Shown: piece by piece, positions 7,294 to 18,610 of the stretch
Numbering within the stretch: the first letter of the stretch is position 1
How the letters are laid out: the number at the start of each line of letters is the position of its first letter
Assembly (NCBI GenBank): GCA_028097945.1
Contig: JAOHFJ010000001.1
Coordinates: forward strand, 56,741 to 120,740
Source: Candidatus Pelagibacter sp.
GTDB lineage: Bacteria > Pseudomonadota > Alphaproteobacteria > Pelagibacterales > Pelagibacteraceae
Length of the DNA stretch: 64,000 nucleotides
Direction: 5' to 3'
Notes under the pieces: model-generated
Seen by the model: only the letters and a program-made list of their open reading frames with translations
The model's database searches: none
What the model was told of the DNA's origin: nothing
Program-made: the position numbers and the translations under genes

Positions 7294-8694
7294 ATGTCAA
7301 AAACTCTATATGATAAGATATGGGAAAACCATCTTGTTCATGAACAGGACGACGGTACTTCATTAATTTATGTTGATAGACACTTAATTCATGAAGTTAC
7401 AAGCCCCCAAGCATTTGAAGGTTTAAGAATGCAAAAAAGAAAAGTCAGAAAACCAGAATTAACTTTAGCTGTTCCAGATCATAATGTTCCAACAACAGAT
7501 AGATCAAAGGGAATAGACGACGAAGAATCTAAAATTCAAGTAGATACATTAAGAAACAATTGTAAAGAATTTGGTATTAATCTTTTTGATGTTAATGACA
7601 AAAGGCAAGGTATTGTTCACATTATAGGACCAGAACAAGGTTTTACTCAACCGGGCACTGTTATTGTTTGTGGTGATAGTCATACAGCAACTCACGGAGC
7701 TTTCGGAGCTTTGGCATTTGGAATTGGAACTTCTGAAGTTGAGCATGTTTTAGCTACTCAAACTTTAATCCAAAAAAAATCAAAAAATTTAAAAATAAAT
7801 GTAAACGGCAAATTACCAATAGGTGTTACTGCTAAAGATGTAATTTTGAAAATTATTGGAACAATCGGAACAGCAGGTGGAACTGGTTTTGTAATAGAAT
7901 TTGCTGGAGAGGTTATTAGAAATCTAAGCATTGAAGAGAGAATGACTGTTTGTAATATGACTATTGAGGCTGGAGCAAGAGCAGGACTTATTGCACCAGA
8001 TGAAAAAACTTATGAATATTTTAAAAATAAACCCATGTCGCCTAAAGGAGCTAATTGGGATAAAGCTTTAACTTATTGGAAACAATTATATTCTGATAAA
8101 GATTGTAAGTTCGATAAAGAAATAAATATTGATGCCAAAGAAATTGAACCTTTGGTAACTTGGGGAACATCCCCTCAAGATGTGGCTTCAGTAACAAGTA
8201 TTGTTCCAGACCCCAGCAAAGAGTCAAATGAAGATAGAAAAGCAGCGATGGAAAGATCCCTTAATTACATGGGTTTAAAAGCAAATACAAAAATTTCGGA
8301 TATTAAAATAGACAAAGTTTTTATCGGAAGCTGCACTAATGGTAGAATCGAAGATTTGAGAAATGCTGCAAATCTATTGAAAGGTAAGAAAGTAGCGAAA
8401 AATGTAAGTGCTATTGTTGTTCCTGGTTCCGGCTTGGTAAAAGCTCAAGCAGAGGAAGAAGGTCTAGATGAAATTTTTAAAGAGGCTGGTTTTGAATGGA
8501 GGGAACCTGGTTGTTCCATGTGCCTTGCAATGAATGCTGATAAATTAAAGCCCAAGGAAAGATGTGCATCAACATCCAATAGAAATTTTGAGGGACGACA
8601 AGGTCGTGGTGGAAGAACACATCTAGTAAGTCCTGGCATGGCTGTTGCAGCAGCAGTAAATGGACACTTAACTGACGTGAGGAAGATTCAATAA
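7294..8694 (+). CDS. leuC: 3-isopropylmalate dehydratase, large subunit
   Basis: With LeuD it isomerises 2- to 3-isopropylmalate in leucine synthesis. The 466-residue aconitase-fold protein shows the N-terminal [36 protein letters not shown], and the three cluster-binding cysteines in SCTNGR (near 347) and [10 protein letters not shown] (near 407-410), which hold a 4Fe-4S cluster. It ends in a one-base overlap with leuD and lies 8 bases after rplS, so it may be read from the ffh promoter. Confidence 0.96.
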   Translation: MSKTLYDKIWENHLVHEQDDGTSLIYVDRHLIHEVTSPQAFEGLRMQKRKVRKPELTLAVPDHNVPTTDRSKGIDDEESKIQVDTLRNNCKEFGINLFDVNDKRQGIVHIIGPEQGFTQPGTVIVCGDSHTATHGAFGALAFGIGTSEVEHVLATQTLIQKKSKNLKINVNGKLPIGVTAKDVILKIIGTIGTAGGTGFVIEFAGEVIRNLSIEERMTVCNMTIEAGARAGLIAPDEKTYEYFKNKPMSPKGANWDKALTYWKQLYSDKDCKFDKEINIDAKEIEPLVTWGTSPQDVASVTSIVPDPSKESNEDRKAAMERSLNYMGLKANTKISDIKIDKVFIGSCTNGRIEDLRNAANLLKGKKVAKNVSAIVVPGSGLVKAQAEEEGLDEIFKEAGFEWREPGCSMCLAMNADKLKPKERCASTSNRNFEGRQGRGGRTHLVSPGMAVAAAVNGHLTDVRKIQ

Positions 8695-9302
8695 TGGAAA
8701 AATTTATAAATTTAAAAAGCATCCCATCATATTTGCCATTACAGAATATCGATACAGATATGATTATTCCAAAACAGTTCCTAAAAACTATTAAAAGAAC
8801 AGGCTTAGGAAAAAGTTTATTTTATGAGATGAGATATGATGAAAATGGAAATCTTATAAAGGATTTTACTTTAAATAATGAGCCTTACAATAAATCAAAA
8901 ATTCTATTAGCAGGTAAAAACTTTGGGTGCGGCTCATCTAGAGAACATGCTCCATGGGCTTTATCTGATTTTGGTATTAAATGTATTATCAGTTCAAGCT
9001 TTGCAGATATATTTTACAATAATTGTTTTAAAAATGGCATTTTACCAGTTAAAATTAGTGAGCAAAAAGTAATAGAGTTATCAGAGTATTCAAAAAGAAA
9101 AGAAGAGGTTGAAGTAGATCTTCAAAAACAAGAAATTAAATTTGGAAATAAAGTCGTAAAATTTGAATTAGATTCTTTTAAAAAAAAATGTTTGATTGAG
9201 GGGTTAGATGACATTGGGTTATCTATGGAAAAAATAAATTACATTGATGATTTTGAAAAAAAATTAGAAGCCAATAAACCATGGTTAATTAATAATGATT
9301 AA
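8694..9302 (+). CDS. leuD: 3-isopropylmalate dehydratase, small subunit
   Basis: The swivel-domain partner of LeuC. The 202-residue protein has the typical start [13 protein letters not shown], the signature [15 protein letters not shown] near residue 76 and the [13 protein letters not shown] segment. Its start codon overlaps the leuC stop in a TAATG arrangement and its end overlaps leuB by 8 bases, so the three leucine genes are translationally linked. Confidence 0.95.
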   Translation: MEKFINLKSIPSYLPLQNIDTDMIIPKQFLKTIKRTGLGKSLFYEMRYDENGNLIKDFTLNNEPYNKSKILLAGKNFGCGSSREHAPWALSDFGIKCIISSSFADIFYNNCFKNGILPVKISEQKVIELSEYSKRKEEVEVDLQKQEIKFGNKVVKFELDSFKKKCLIEGLDDIGLSMEKINYIDDFEKKLEANKPWLINND

Positions 9303-10401
9303 AGTCAAGGATCGAAAACTGCTATTACTGCCTGGCGACGGTATTGGACCAGAAGTAATCAGAGAAGTAAGAAAAATAATTGAATGGTTTAATAAAAATA
9401 AATCATTAGACTTTAAAATTGAAGAAGGTCTTGTTGGTGGAGCTTCTTATGACAAACATAAAAATCCAATTACAGATGAGGTCTTTTATAAAGCATTAGA
9501 GAGCGAGGCAGTAATTTTAGGTGCAGTGGGAGGACCTCAGTACGATAATTTAGAATTTTCTAAGAGACCAGAAAGAGCTCTTTTAAAACTTAGGAAAGAG
9601 CTAAAGTTATTTGCTAATTTAAGACCAGCAATATGTTTCAAACAATTAGTAGAAGCATCTTCGCTTAAACCAGAAATAATATCTGGCCTAGACATAATGA
9701 TTGTAAGAGAGCTTACTGGTGGAATTTATTTTGGAGAACCTAGGGGCATTGAACCAATCGAAAATAATGAGAGAAAAGGAATTAACACTCATACATATAC
9801 AACTAGTGAAATTCAGAGAGTAGCAAGAGTGGCTTTTGATTTAGCAAAAAAAAGAAAAAATAAGGTAACTTCTTGTGAAAAATCTAATGTAATGGAAGCA
9901 GGGATTTTATGGAGAGAGGAAGTTCAGGCGCTCAAAGATAAAGAATACAAAAAAATTGAACTGAGCCATATGTTAGCAGACAATTGTGCTATGCAATTAT
10001 TAAGAGATCCAAAACAATTTGATGTGATTGTTACTGATAATTTATTTGGAGATATTCTTTCGGACGAAGCTGCGATGTTAACTGGGTCTTTAGGCTTACT
10101 TCCATCAGCCTCTTTGGGAGCTAAAGATAAAAATGGTAAAATTAGATCCATGTATGAACCTGTTCATGGATCTGCTCCAGATATCGCTGGGAAAAATATT
10201 GCAAACCCTATTGCTACAATCTTAAGTTTATCTATGGCATTAAAATATTCTCTCGATTTAGATAAAGAGGCCGAGCAATTAGATAGAGCCGTTCAAGATG
10301 TTCTGGATGACGGACTAAGAACCAAAGATATCATGTCAAAAAATATGAAAGAAGTATCCACTTCTGTCATGGGTGATGCAATTATTGCAAAATTAAAATA
10401 A
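9295..10401 (+). CDS. leuB: 3-isopropylmalate dehydrogenase
   Basis: NAD-dependent oxidative decarboxylation of 3-isopropylmalate to 2-oxoisocaproate. Features in order: [12 protein letters not shown] at the start, the [17 protein letters not shown] substrate loop, [15 protein letters not shown], the [15 protein letters not shown] region with its catalytic Lys, [20 protein letters not shown], and the cofactor loop [20 protein letters not shown]. At 368 residues the length is normal. A related enzyme of the same superfamily lies at 51310-52374, but its active-site loop differs. Confidence 0.96.
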   Translation: MIKVKDRKLLLLPGDGIGPEVIREVRKIIEWFNKNKSLDFKIEEGLVGGASYDKHKNPITDEVFYKALESEAVILGAVGGPQYDNLEFSKRPERALLKLRKELKLFANLRPAICFKQLVEASSLKPEIISGLDIMIVRELTGGIYFGEPRGIEPIENNERKGINTHTYTTSEIQRVARVAFDLAKKRKNKVTSCEKSNVMEAGILWREEVQALKDKEYKKIELSHMLADNCAMQLLRDPKQFDVIVTDNLFGDILSDEAAMLTGSLGLLPSASLGAKDKNGKIRSMYEPVHGSAPDIAGKNIANPIATILSLSMALKYSLDLDKEAEQLDRAVQDVLDDGLRTKDIMSKNMKEVSTSVMGDAIIAKLK

Positions 10402-10413
10402 AGTATCAATTAT

Positions 10414-11406
10414 ATGAATTTTGCAATTATTGGAGCATCTGGAAATGTTGGGAGAAAAACTATTGAAATTTTAGAGAAATCTAAAATTCCATTTAAACAA
10501 TTATATTTAGTTGCATCCCAAAAAAGTGCCGGAAAAAAAATTAATTTTCGAGATAAAGAAATTACAATTGAAAGTTTAGAAAACTACGATTTTTCTAAAG
10601 CTGAGATAACTTTTTTTGCCGCTGGTAGTCAAATTGCAAAAGAATGGGTGCCAAAAGCTGCAAAGAAAACTATCGTCATTGATAACTCAAGTTACTTTAG
10701 AATGCAAAATGATGTGCCATTAGTAGTTCCCGAAGTAAATGCCGATGCATTAAATAAGCATAATAATATTATTTCTAATCCTAACTGCTCAACAATGCAG
10801 ATGATTCTTGCCCTTAAGCCTTTACATGATGAATATAAGATTAACAGAGTTATTGTATCAACTTATCAAGCAGTATCTGGTGCTGGTAAAGTTCCAATGG
10901 ATGAATTATTCGAGCAAACAAAAAATTTTTTAGAAAATAAAAAAATTAATTCAAAAAATTTTACTAAACAAATTGCTTTTAATTTAATACCACATATCGA
11001 TGGTTTTGATAAAGATGGTTACACAAAAGAAGAATTAAAAATGACAAATGAAACAAAAAAAATTCTTGATAATGATATCGATGTTACAGCAACTTGCGTG
11101 AGAGTACCAATCAGAACTGGACATTCCGAGTCTATAAATATTGAATTTGATAATTTGTACGATTTTGAAAATATTATAAAAATTTTAAGTAACGCGCCAG
11201 GATGTAAAGTTGTTGATGAAAGAAAAGATGGTGGGTATATTACACCACTAGAAGCTGAAGGAGACTATACAACCTACATTTCTCGAATCAGAAAAGATAA
11301 CTCAAATGTAAAAGCAATTAATATCTGGGTGGTGTCAGATAATTTACTAAAAGGGGCGGCTTTAAATACTGTGCAGATCGCTGAACACTTAGTGAAAAAA
11401 TTATAA
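10414..11406 (+). CDS. asd: Aspartate-semialdehyde dehydrogenase
   Basis: Reduces aspartyl phosphate to aspartate semialdehyde, the branch point to lysine, threonine and methionine. At 330 residues it has the Rossmann start FAIIGASGNVGRKTIEIL, the catalytic cysteine in ISNPNCSTMQM near 130, QAVSGAGK, NLIPHIDGFDKDGYTKEE and the RVPIRTGHSESI strand with its catalytic His. It lies 12 bases after leuB. Its product feeds the dapF/lysA lysine branch and the metX methionine branch also in this window. Confidence 0.95.
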   Translation: MNFAIIGASGNVGRKTIEILEKSKIPFKQLYLVASQKSAGKKINFRDKEITIESLENYDFSKAEITFFAAGSQIAKEWVPKAAKKTIVIDNSSYFRMQNDVPLVVPEVNADALNKHNNIISNPNCSTMQMILALKPLHDEYKINRVIVSTYQAVSGAGKVPMDELFEQTKNFLENKKINSKNFTKQIAFNLIPHIDGFDKDGYTKEELKMTNETKKILDNDIDVTATCVRVPIRTGHSESINIEFDNLYDFENIIKILSNAPGCKVVDERKDGGYITPLEAEGDYTTYISRIRKDNSNVKAINIWVVSDNLLKGAALNTVQIAEHLVKKL

Positions 11407-11426
11407 CTTTAGTTTATAAATTTTAT

Positions 11427-11813
11427 ATGGAAGAAAAAAATAATCCTTTAAGCCCGCATCTCCAAATTTATAAATGGCAAATATCCTCTTTGCTCTCTAT
11501 TGCACACAGGATAGTTGGAGTGATAAATATTTTAGCTATAACAATAATTTGTTTATGGAGTTTGTCTTTATTGCTAGGAGCTGAGAGCTACCTAACAATA
11601 AATATTTTTTTTCAAAGTTTTTTTGGAAAATTTATGGCTATTGGACTTTGTTGGACTTTTAGTTTTCATATTTTAAATGAGCTTCGACATTTATTTTGGG
11701 ACCTTGGATATGGTTTTGATCTGAAAATTTCAAAGATAACTGGAGTTTTGGCTTTAGTCGGATCATTTGTACTTACAATTTTATTTTATTTAATTGGAAA
11801 AAATATTTTTTAA
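11427..11813 (+). CDS. sdhC: Succinate dehydrogenase cytochrome b556 subunit
   Basis: One of two membrane anchors of complex II, binding haem b and ubiquinone. The 128-residue protein opens with NPLSPHLQIYKWQISS and SIAHRIVGV, the usual quinone-site start, and has three membrane spans. The haem-ligand region FHILNELRHLFWDLGYGFD near 83-101 is intact, including the first His. First gene of sdhCDAB; it follows asd by 20 bases. Confidence 0.94.
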   Translation: MEEKNNPLSPHLQIYKWQISSLLSIAHRIVGVINILAITIICLWSLSLLLGAESYLTINIFFQSFFGKFMAIGLCWTFSFHILNELRHLFWDLGYGFDLKISKITGVLALVGSFVLTILFYLIGKNIF

Positions 11814-11814
11814 T

Positions 11815-12141
11815 ATGCACGTTTCTACAAAAAAATGGTTATTTACAAAAATAAGCTCCTTTATACTTATTCCTCTCATGATTTGGTTTATTGTGAATTT
11901 TGTTTCCATATATGATAATGATTATCAAAAAGTAACTATTTTCTTCACTCAACAAACAACTAAAATTTTGTTTTCAATATTTGTTGCAATAGCTTTCTTT
12001 TTTTCAGCTCTAACAATAAGTGAGATTTTTGAAGATTATATTAAAGATCAAAAAATCAAAAATGTCGCAAATAAACTATTAACTATATTTGCTATAATTA
12101 TGCCTTTAATAACTATTACAGGAATATATAATTTAACATAA
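11815..12141 (+). CDS. sdhD: Succinate dehydrogenase membrane anchor subunit, divergent
   Basis: The second membrane anchor of complex II, identified by position between sdhC and sdhA, three hydrophobic spans and the conserved end of span 2, EDYIKD (Asp74-Tyr75, the quinone-site pair). I use the ATG at 11815, one base after the sdhC stop, giving 108 residues; an in-frame ATG at 11794 would overlap sdhC. Unusually, the haem-ligand His expected eleven residues before the Asp is Phe63. The sequence is otherwise weakly conserved, as is common for this subunit. Confidence 0.88.
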   Translation: MHVSTKKWLFTKISSFILIPLMIWFIVNFVSIYDNDYQKVTIFFTQQTTKILFSIFVAIAFFFSALTISEIFEDYIKDQKIKNVANKLLTIFAIIMPLITITGIYNLT

Positions 12142-13916
12142 TGAGTGCATATAAAATTATAGATCATGAATATGACGTTGTTGTTTTAGGAGCAGGTGGA
12201 TCTGGTCTTAGATCGGCAGTAGGTTTATCAGAAGCAGGATTAAAAACAGCTTGCATTTCTAAAGTCTTTCCAACAAGAAGCCATACCTCTGCAGCTCAGG
12301 GAGGTATCTCGGCAGCACTTGGAAATATGGGAGAGGATGATTGGAGATGGCACATGTACGATACTGTTAAAGGTTCTGACTGGTTAGGTGACCAAGATGC
12401 CATAGAATATTTATGTAAAGAGGCTCCGAGAGCAGTAGTAGAATTAGAGAGATATGGCGTTCCATTCAGCAGAACAGATGATGGAAAAATTTATCAAAGA
12501 CCATTTGGTGGAATGACAAAAAATTATGGAAACGGTACAGCACAAAGAACGTGTGCTGCTGCAGATAGAACTGGTCATGCGATTTTACATACTCTTTATG
12601 GTCAAGCATTAAAACACAATACAGAATTTTTTATTGAATATTTTGCACTAGACTTAATTATGAAAAATGGTGAGTGCAAAGGAGTGATTGCTTGGAATTT
12701 AACAGATGGAACTATTCACAGATTTAGATCGCACATTACAATAATTGCAACTGGGGGTTACGGTAAGGTTTATTATTCAGCTACGTCAGCACACACTTGT
12801 ACAGGAGATGGTAATGCAATGGTATTAAGAGCTGGATTGCCTTTACAAGATATGGAGTTTGTGCAATTTCATCCAACAGGTATTTATGGTGTAGGATGCT
12901 TAATAACAGAAGGAGCAAGAGGTGAAGGAGGATTTTTAGTTAACGGAAAAGGTGAAAGATTTATGGAACGTTATGCGCCGAATGCAAAAGACTTAGCATC
13001 TAGAGATGTAGTAAGTAGATCAATGGAGATGGAAATTAATGAAGGTAGGGGGGTTGGTAAAGATAAAGATCACATTAATTTACATCTAGATCATTTAGAT
13101 AAAGAAGTTTTAGAAGAAAGACTTCCAGGAATAACAGAAGCAGCAAAAACTTTTGCAAATGTTGATGTAAACAAACAACCAATTCCAGTGGTACCTACAG
13201 TTCATTATAATATGGGCGGTATTCCAACAAATTATAAAGCAGAAGTTTTAACTTTGAATGGTTCAGAAAAAACAGTGCCCGGATTGATGGCAATTGGCGA
13301 GGCTGCTTGTGTATCAGTTCATGGGGCTAATAGATTAGGATCGAATTCATTAATTGACCTTGTGGTATTTGGAAGAGCAGCTGCCAAAAGGGCTGCTGAA
13401 CTTATTAAACCAGGTATGGATCATGAAGAAGTTTCTAATTCAGAAACAGATAAATGTTTAAACAGATTTGATAAAATTAGAAATTCATCGGGCACAACCA
13501 AAACAGCAGAATTAAGATTAAACATGCAAAAAACTATGCAATCAAAATGTGCTGTGTTCAGAACTGAAAAAACATTAAAAGAAGGTGTAGATCAAATACG
13601 AAAGCCTTATGAAGGAATGGATGATGTTTCTGTCAAAGACAAATCTCTTCTTTTTAACACAGATTTAGTTGAAACATTGGAGTTTGATAATTTAATTAGA
13701 CAAGCTCTTACCACTATGGACTCAGCTTACAGCAGAAAAGAAAGTAGGGGCGCTCATGCCAGAGAAGACTACAGTAAGAGAGATGATAAAAACTTTATGA
13801 AGCATACTTTAGCTTGGCAAAATGATAAAAAAGTGGAGATAAAATATAGAGATGTCCATTCAAGAACGTTAACAAATGATGTTCAATACTTCCCTCCAAA
13901 GGAGAGAGTTTATTAG
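12141..13916 (+). CDS. sdhA: Succinate dehydrogenase flavoprotein subunit
   Basis: The catalytic subunit oxidising succinate to fumarate. The 591 residues show the FAD-binding [20 protein letters not shown], the covalent-FAD histidine in [19 protein letters not shown] near residue 46, the capping-domain [12 protein letters not shown] with its active-site His, [14 protein letters not shown], the substrate motif [14 protein letters not shown] and [20 protein letters not shown]. Standard length. It overlaps sdhD by one base and is followed 2 bases later by sdhB. Confidence 0.97.
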   Translation: MSAYKIIDHEYDVVVLGAGGSGLRSAVGLSEAGLKTACISKVFPTRSHTSAAQGGISAALGNMGEDDWRWHMYDTVKGSDWLGDQDAIEYLCKEAPRAVVELERYGVPFSRTDDGKIYQRPFGGMTKNYGNGTAQRTCAAADRTGHAILHTLYGQALKHNTEFFIEYFALDLIMKNGECKGVIAWNLTDGTIHRFRSHITIIATGGYGKVYYSATSAHTCTGDGNAMVLRAGLPLQDMEFVQFHPTGIYGVGCLITEGARGEGGFLVNGKGERFMERYAPNAKDLASRDVVSRSMEMEINEGRGVGKDKDHINLHLDHLDKEVLEERLPGITEAAKTFANVDVNKQPIPVVPTVHYNMGGIPTNYKAEVLTLNGSEKTVPGLMAIGEAACVSVHGANRLGSNSLIDLVVFGRAAAKRAAELIKPGMDHEEVSNSETDKCLNRFDKIRNSSGTTKTAELRLNMQKTMQSKCAVFRTEKTLKEGVDQIRKPYEGMDDVSVKDKSLLFNTDLVETLEFDNLIRQALTTMDSAYSRKESRGAHAREDYSKRDDKNFMKHTLAWQNDKKVEIKYRDVHSRTLTNDVQYFPPKERVY

Positions 13917-13918
13917 GA

Positions 13919-14695
13919 ATGGTTCAATTTAACTTACCTCAAAATTCAAAAATTGAAATTGGTGAGTATTATAAAGACGAGACAAAATCTAAAAATTTAA
14001 AAAAGGTAAATGTTTATAGATGGGACCCATCTACAAAACAAAATCCTAGGGTGGATACGTTTGAAGTTGATATGGATAATTGTGGTCCAAAAGTTTTAGA
14101 TATTTTATTTAAAATAAAAAATGAAATAGATCCATCTCTAACATTTAGAAGATCATGTGCTCATGGAGTTTGTGGGTCGTGTGCAATGAATATTGATGGT
14201 ATAAATACTTTAGCTTGTATTAAGTCTCACACAGACATCAATGGAGATTTAAATGTTTATCCATTGCCACATTTGAAAGTAGTTAAAGATCTAATCGGAG
14301 ATTTAACTACTCTTTATAAACAATATGAGTCAATTAAACCTTGGCTGCAAACTGAACAAACTGGAAAGGAAAAAGAGGAAATAAAACAGACTCAAAAAGA
14401 TAGGGAAAAATTAGATGGTTATTACGAATGTATACTATGTGCTTGCTGTTCAACTTCTTGCCCAAGTTATTGGTGGAATGGGGATAAATACTTGGGGCCT
14501 GCAGTCTTGTTACAAGCTTACCGCTGGATAAATGATAGCAGAGATGGAGATAAAAAAGAGAGACTTAAGAAAGTAGCAGACGAATTAAAATTATATAGAT
14601 GCCATACGATTATGAATTGTACTAATTCTTGTCCAAAAGGATTAAATCCAGCTAAAGCTATTGGATCTATTAAGAAAATGCTTGCAACAAGTTAA
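13919..14695 (+). CDS. sdhB: Succinate dehydrogenase iron-sulfur subunit
   Basis: Carries electrons from SdhA to the quinone. At 258 residues, all three cluster motifs are present: the 2Fe-2S set in [16 protein letters not shown] with Cys in TLACIK, the 4Fe-4S set [16 protein letters not shown], and the 3Fe-4S set [18 protein letters not shown]. The Trp following the second set belongs to the quinone pocket. It closes the sdhCDAB operon; mmsA follows 23 bases downstream. Confidence 0.97.
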   Translation: MVQFNLPQNSKIEIGEYYKDETKSKNLKKVNVYRWDPSTKQNPRVDTFEVDMDNCGPKVLDILFKIKNEIDPSLTFRRSCAHGVCGSCAMNIDGINTLACIKSHTDINGDLNVYPLPHLKVVKDLIGDLTTLYKQYESIKPWLQTEQTGKEKEEIKQTQKDREKLDGYYECILCACCSTSCPSYWWNGDKYLGPAVLLQAYRWINDSRDGDKKERLKKVADELKLYRCHTIMNCTNSCPKGLNPAKAIGSIKKMLATS

Positions 14696-14718
14696 AAGCT
14701 TATTTATTCAATATCATC

Positions 14719-16212
14719 ATGAAAACTATTGAACACTTTGTTGGCGGAAAATCATTCAGTGGAGACTCAAAAAGATCAAGTAAAGTTTTTAACCCAGCCA
14801 CAGGTGAACAAAGCGCCCAAGTAAAACTTGCCTCAGCAAAAGATGTAAATGTAGCAGTCGAAAATGCAAAAAAAGCATTTGAAGAATGGTCTAATAAACC
14901 GCCACTTCAAAGAGCAAGAGTCATGTTTAAGTTCAAAGAATTGATTGAAAAAAATTCAGATGAATTAACAAAAATTATAGTTGCTGAACATGGGAAAGTT
15001 TATGAAGACGCAAAAGGTTCACTAACAAGGGGTTTAGAAGTTGTCGAATACGCTTGTGGCATTCCTCAGATGCTTAAAGGAGAATTTACAGAAAATGTTG
15101 GATCCAATGTTGACAGTTGGTCCATACGTCAACCATTGGGTGTTTGTGCAGGAATTACACCTTTTAATTTTCCTGCAATGGTCCCTATGTGGATGTTTCC
15201 AATGGCAATAGCTTGCGGGAACACTTTTGTTCTTAAACCTTCAGAAAAAGATCCATCATGTTCAATGCGATTAGCAGAATTATTGAAAGAAGCTGGGCTT
15301 CCTGACGGAGTTTTTAATATTATTAATGGAGACAAAGAGGCTGTCGATGCTTTGATAAATAACAAAGATGTGGTGGCAATGAGTTTTGTAGGCTCTACTC
15401 CTATAGCAAAATACATTTATGAAAATTGTGCTAAGAATGAAAAAAGAGTTCAGGCACTTGGAGGAGCTAAAAATCATTGTGTTGTAATGCCTGATTGTGA
15501 TTTAGAGCAAGCGGTAAACGGTTTAATGGGTGCAGCTTATGGATCAGCAGGGGAGAGATGTATGGCACAATCAGTAGCAGTTGCTGTTGGTGGTATCGGA
15601 GATAAACTAGTTGATTCACTTGCAAAAAAAGTTGAAGCACTTAAAGTTGGTCCAGGAATGGATAAACAGTCTGAAATGGGACCACTAGTAACGAAAGAAC
15701 ATTTAGCAAAAGTAAAAAGTTATGTGGATATTGGTGAAAAAGAGGGAGCAAAATTAGTAGTCGATGGAAGAAATTTTAAAATGCAAGGGTATGAAAACGG
15801 ATATTATATGGGTGGATGTTTATTTGATCATGTTAAGAAAGACATGAGAATTTATAAAGAGGAAATTTTTGGTCCTGTTTTATCAGTTATAAGAGCTAAA
15901 GATTTTAATGAGGCATTAAAGCTTGTAAATGAGCATGAATTTGGAAACGGGGTAAGTATTTTTACAAGAGACGGAGATTCTGGTAGAACTTTCTCAAATA
16001 AAGCAAAAATAGGAATGGTTGGTATAAATATACCGATCCCAGTACCGATGGCCTTTCATAGTTTTGGAGGATGGAAAAGGTCTTTATTTGGAGATCAACA
16101 TATGCATGGTCCTGAAGGTGTAAGATTTTATACAAAATTAAAAACAATTACTTCAAGATGGCCTTCAGGTTTAAGATCTGACCCAGAGTTCGTAATGCCA
16201 ACAATGAAATAA
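14719..16212 (+). CDS. mmsA: Methylmalonate-semialdehyde dehydrogenase (CoA-acylating)
   Basis: An aldehyde-dehydrogenase-family enzyme turning methylmalonate or malonate semialdehyde into propionyl- or acetyl-CoA, in valine and inositol breakdown. The 497 residues show ITPFNFPAMVPMWMFPMA near 143, FVGSTPIAKYIY, QALGGAKNHCVVMPD and the catalytic Cys in GSAGERCMAQS near 281. The general-base Glu of hydrolytic relatives is replaced in the GGAKNH loop, as usual for this CoA-dependent subgroup, which supports the assignment. It lies between sdhB and mdh, 15 bases before the latter. Confidence 0.92.
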   Translation: MKTIEHFVGGKSFSGDSKRSSKVFNPATGEQSAQVKLASAKDVNVAVENAKKAFEEWSNKPPLQRARVMFKFKELIEKNSDELTKIIVAEHGKVYEDAKGSLTRGLEVVEYACGIPQMLKGEFTENVGSNVDSWSIRQPLGVCAGITPFNFPAMVPMWMFPMAIACGNTFVLKPSEKDPSCSMRLAELLKEAGLPDGVFNIINGDKEAVDALINNKDVVAMSFVGSTPIAKYIYENCAKNEKRVQALGGAKNHCVVMPDCDLEQAVNGLMGAAYGSAGERCMAQSVAVAVGGIGDKLVDSLAKKVEALKVGPGMDKQSEMGPLVTKEHLAKVKSYVDIGEKEGAKLVVDGRNFKMQGYENGYYMGGCLFDHVKKDMRIYKEEIFGPVLSVIRAKDFNEALKLVNEHEFGNGVSIFTRDGDSGRTFSNKAKIGMVGINIPIPVPMAFHSFGGWKRSLFGDQHMHGPEGVRFYTKLKTITSRWPSGLRSDPEFVMPTMK

Positions 16213-16227
16213 CAATAAGGAATTTTA

Positions 16228-17181
16228 ATGAAAAAAATTACATTAATTGGAGCTGGACAAATTGGAGGTACCCTAGCACACCTAATTGCGTTAAAAGGGC
16301 TAGCAGATATTGTGTTATTTGATGTTGCAGCAGGGTTAGCTAAAGGTAAAGCTCTAGATATAGCTCAATCCTCACCAGTAAGTGGTTTTAATGTAAATTT
16401 ATCTGGAACTGACAATTATAATGACACAAAAAATTCTGATGTAATAATAATTACTGCAGGCGTTCCAAGAAAACCTGGTATGACCAGAGACGATTTGCTG
16501 GGCATTAATCTAAAAATTATTAAACAGGTTGCTAATGGAATAAAAACAACTTCACCAAACGCTTTCGTGATATGTATTACTAATCCGCTAGACGTGATAG
16601 TAATGGCTCTTCAAAAGTATTCAGGTCTTCCAAAAAACAAAGTTGTGGGAATGGCTGGAATTTTAGATTCATCAAGATTTATTTATTTTTTATCTCAACA
16701 ATTAAAAGTACCAGTAAGTGAAATAAAGTCATTTGTTCTTGGTGGACATGGGGACAGTATGGTAGCAATGTTAGAGGCCACAGAAGTAAGAGGAAAAAAA
16801 ATAAAAGACATAATAGCTGGTGGAGAGTTAACCCAAAAAAAATTAGATGAAATTATAGATAGGACTAAAAAAGGAGGCGCTGAAATCGTAAAATATTTAG
16901 AAAAAGGATCTGCTTTTTATGCACCGGCAGCATCAGGTGTAGAAATGGCAGAATGTTACCTTAAAGATTTAAAAAAACAATTACCGTGTGCAGCTTATTT
17001 AAATGGGGAATATGATACAAAAAATATATATGCTGGGGTTCCGGTAATTCTAGGATCAGGCGGAGTAGAGAAAATAATTGAATTAGAGCTAAACACTGAA
17101 GAAAGAGAAAACTTTAAAAAATCAGTAGAGGCAGTTAAAGAACTTTATAATGCTGCAAAAAAAATTGACACCAGTTTATAA
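16228..17181 (+). CDS. mdh: Malate dehydrogenase (LDH-like type)
   Basis: NAD-dependent oxidation of malate to oxaloacetate in the TCA cycle. The 317-residue protein has the Rossmann start [23 protein letters not shown] with the NAD-selective Asp, the mobile-loop [25 protein letters not shown] and the catalytic His in LGGHGDSMV near 175. The Arg in the loop favours malate over lactate. A clear AAGGA ribosome-binding site precedes it. The expected next TCA gene, sucC, is displaced 8.4 kb by the glycan island. Confidence 0.96.
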   Translation: MKKITLIGAGQIGGTLAHLIALKGLADIVLFDVAAGLAKGKALDIAQSSPVSGFNVNLSGTDNYNDTKNSDVIIITAGVPRKPGMTRDDLLGINLKIIKQVANGIKTTSPNAFVICITNPLDVIVMALQKYSGLPKNKVVGMAGILDSSRFIYFLSQQLKVPVSEIKSFVLGGHGDSMVAMLEATEVRGKKIKDIIAGGELTQKKLDEIIDRTKKGGAEIVKYLEKGSAFYAPAASGVEMAECYLKDLKKQLPCAAYLNGEYDTKNIYAGVPVILGSGGVEKIIELELNTEERENFKKSVEAVKELYNAAKKIDTSL

Positions 17182-17206
17182 TTTTTATTTTTCTAAAATC
17201 GGATAA

Positions 17207-18610
17207 ATGAAAAAAAAAATATACGATATTATAGTAGTAGGTTCTGGATTATCTAGCTTAGCATTTATTGATAGTTATTTGGAAAAAAAAAATAATATAA
17301 ATATAATTTCTTTTAAAAAAACTAAAAAAATCTTTCCGCAAATAAATAACAAACACATTCTAAAAATTTTACCTCCACAAATGATAGGTGAAGAGAAACA
17401 AGTACTTGATTACTTTTCAATTAATAAGATAATAATTGAGAATAAAACTAAACTTTTTGGCTCATTAGAATTTGGTGGGTTATCAAATTATTGGGGTTTA
17501 CAAATAGATAAAAATATTAAAAAGGATTTAATAAGTTACTCAACAAAAACACAAAAAAAAATTATAGACTCCTTTATTGAAATTTTCAATAAACAAAATT
17601 TACTTGGAGAATTTGATAAATATACTCAAAACTTATTTAAAAAAAATCCTTACATAGATGAAAAATTTTTAAAAAAAAACAAATTATTTAAAACGGAAGA
17701 ACCAATTTTGGCTTTTCAGAAAAAAAAGGAAAAAAAAAAAATTGACCTGAATTTAATAAATGAAAAAAAAGAAAGCTTAACAGCAAATAATTTTTTTAAA
17801 AAAAATCTAAAAAAAAAAAAGATAATATTTCATAATTACTTTGTGGAAAAAATATCTCAAAATAAAAAAGAAATTTTTTTACATTGTTCCAATGGGTTAC
17901 AAAAAAAAATATTTATTACAAAAAAACTTGTTTTAGGATGTGGTACACTAGCAACTACTAGATTAATTATGGATTATTTGAAAATAAATACTGAACTTAA
18001 AATTAATCATCATCCTAGACTATTTTCACTTTATTTCTCAAAAAAAAAATGGATTAATAAAATGCATTTCCAACCATCACATTTTCATTTAAAATTAAGA
18101 AAAAATCCCTCTCTTTTTACCGCTGATTTTCGACCAGGAAACAAACTAATTATAGACGCTGTAATCAAATTTAAAAAAATACTATCTCCTATTAAATTTT
18201 TATTGAATCTTTTTAGAGAACATTTCATTTTTTCAAATGTTTTCATTCATCCTAAATATAGTAATTTATATATTAAAAGACAAAAAAGCCATTTTTTAGT
18301 CTATTCAAAAAAAAATTATCATGAAAAGCTTTTTAAGGCATTTGGTAAAAAAATTTACATTTTTCTAAAATCTTCAAAAAAAATACTTCCTATATATATT
18401 AATTACTTTCCAGGATATGGTGCTGATTTCCATTATTTTGGCACGCTTCTAATGGGAAATTCAAAAAAATCATACTTAAATGAAAATTGTCAGCTAAATA
18501 AAAATAAGAACATTTATATCGTGGATGGTTCTGTTTTTAAATTTAAAAATAACAAATACCCTCTAGGAGTAATTATGGCTAATGCTCGAAGAATAGGAAA
18601 AGAAATATAA
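17207..18610 (+). CDS. GMC-type FAD-dependent oxidoreductase
   Basis: A flavoprotein likely oxidising a sugar or alcohol hydroxyl group. Of 467 residues, the start YDIIVVGSGLSSLAFIDSYL holds the dinucleotide fold (Gly12, Gly14), FGGLSNYWG near 89-97 contacts flavin, LVLGCGTLATTRLI near 243 is the central strand, and the C-terminus has the GMC ending HYFGTLLMG followed by IYIVDGSVF and GVIMANARRIG. The Asn of the usual second active-site pair before Pro is Tyr here. Two 12-A runs lie in its first half. It starts 25 bases after mdh and overlaps the next gene by one base. Confidence 0.78.
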   Translation: MKKKIYDIIVVGSGLSSLAFIDSYLEKKNNINIISFKKTKKIFPQINNKHILKILPPQMIGEEKQVLDYFSINKIIIENKTKLFGSLEFGGLSNYWGLQIDKNIKKDLISYSTKTQKKIIDSFIEIFNKQNLLGEFDKYTQNLFKKNPYIDEKFLKKNKLFKTEEPILAFQKKKEKKKIDLNLINEKKESLTANNFFKKNLKKKKIIFHNYFVEKISQNKKEIFLHCSNGLQKKIFITKKLVLGCGTLATTRLIMDYLKINTELKINHHPRLFSLYFSKKKWINKMHFQPSHFHLKLRKNPSLFTADFRPGNKLIIDAVIKFKKILSPIKFLLNLFREHFIFSNVFIHPKYSNLYIKRQKSHFLVYSKKNYHEKLFKAFGKKIYIFLKSSKKILPIYINYFPGYGADFHYFGTLLMGNSKKSYLNENCQLNKNKNIYIVDGSVFKFKNNKYPLGVIMANARRIGKEI

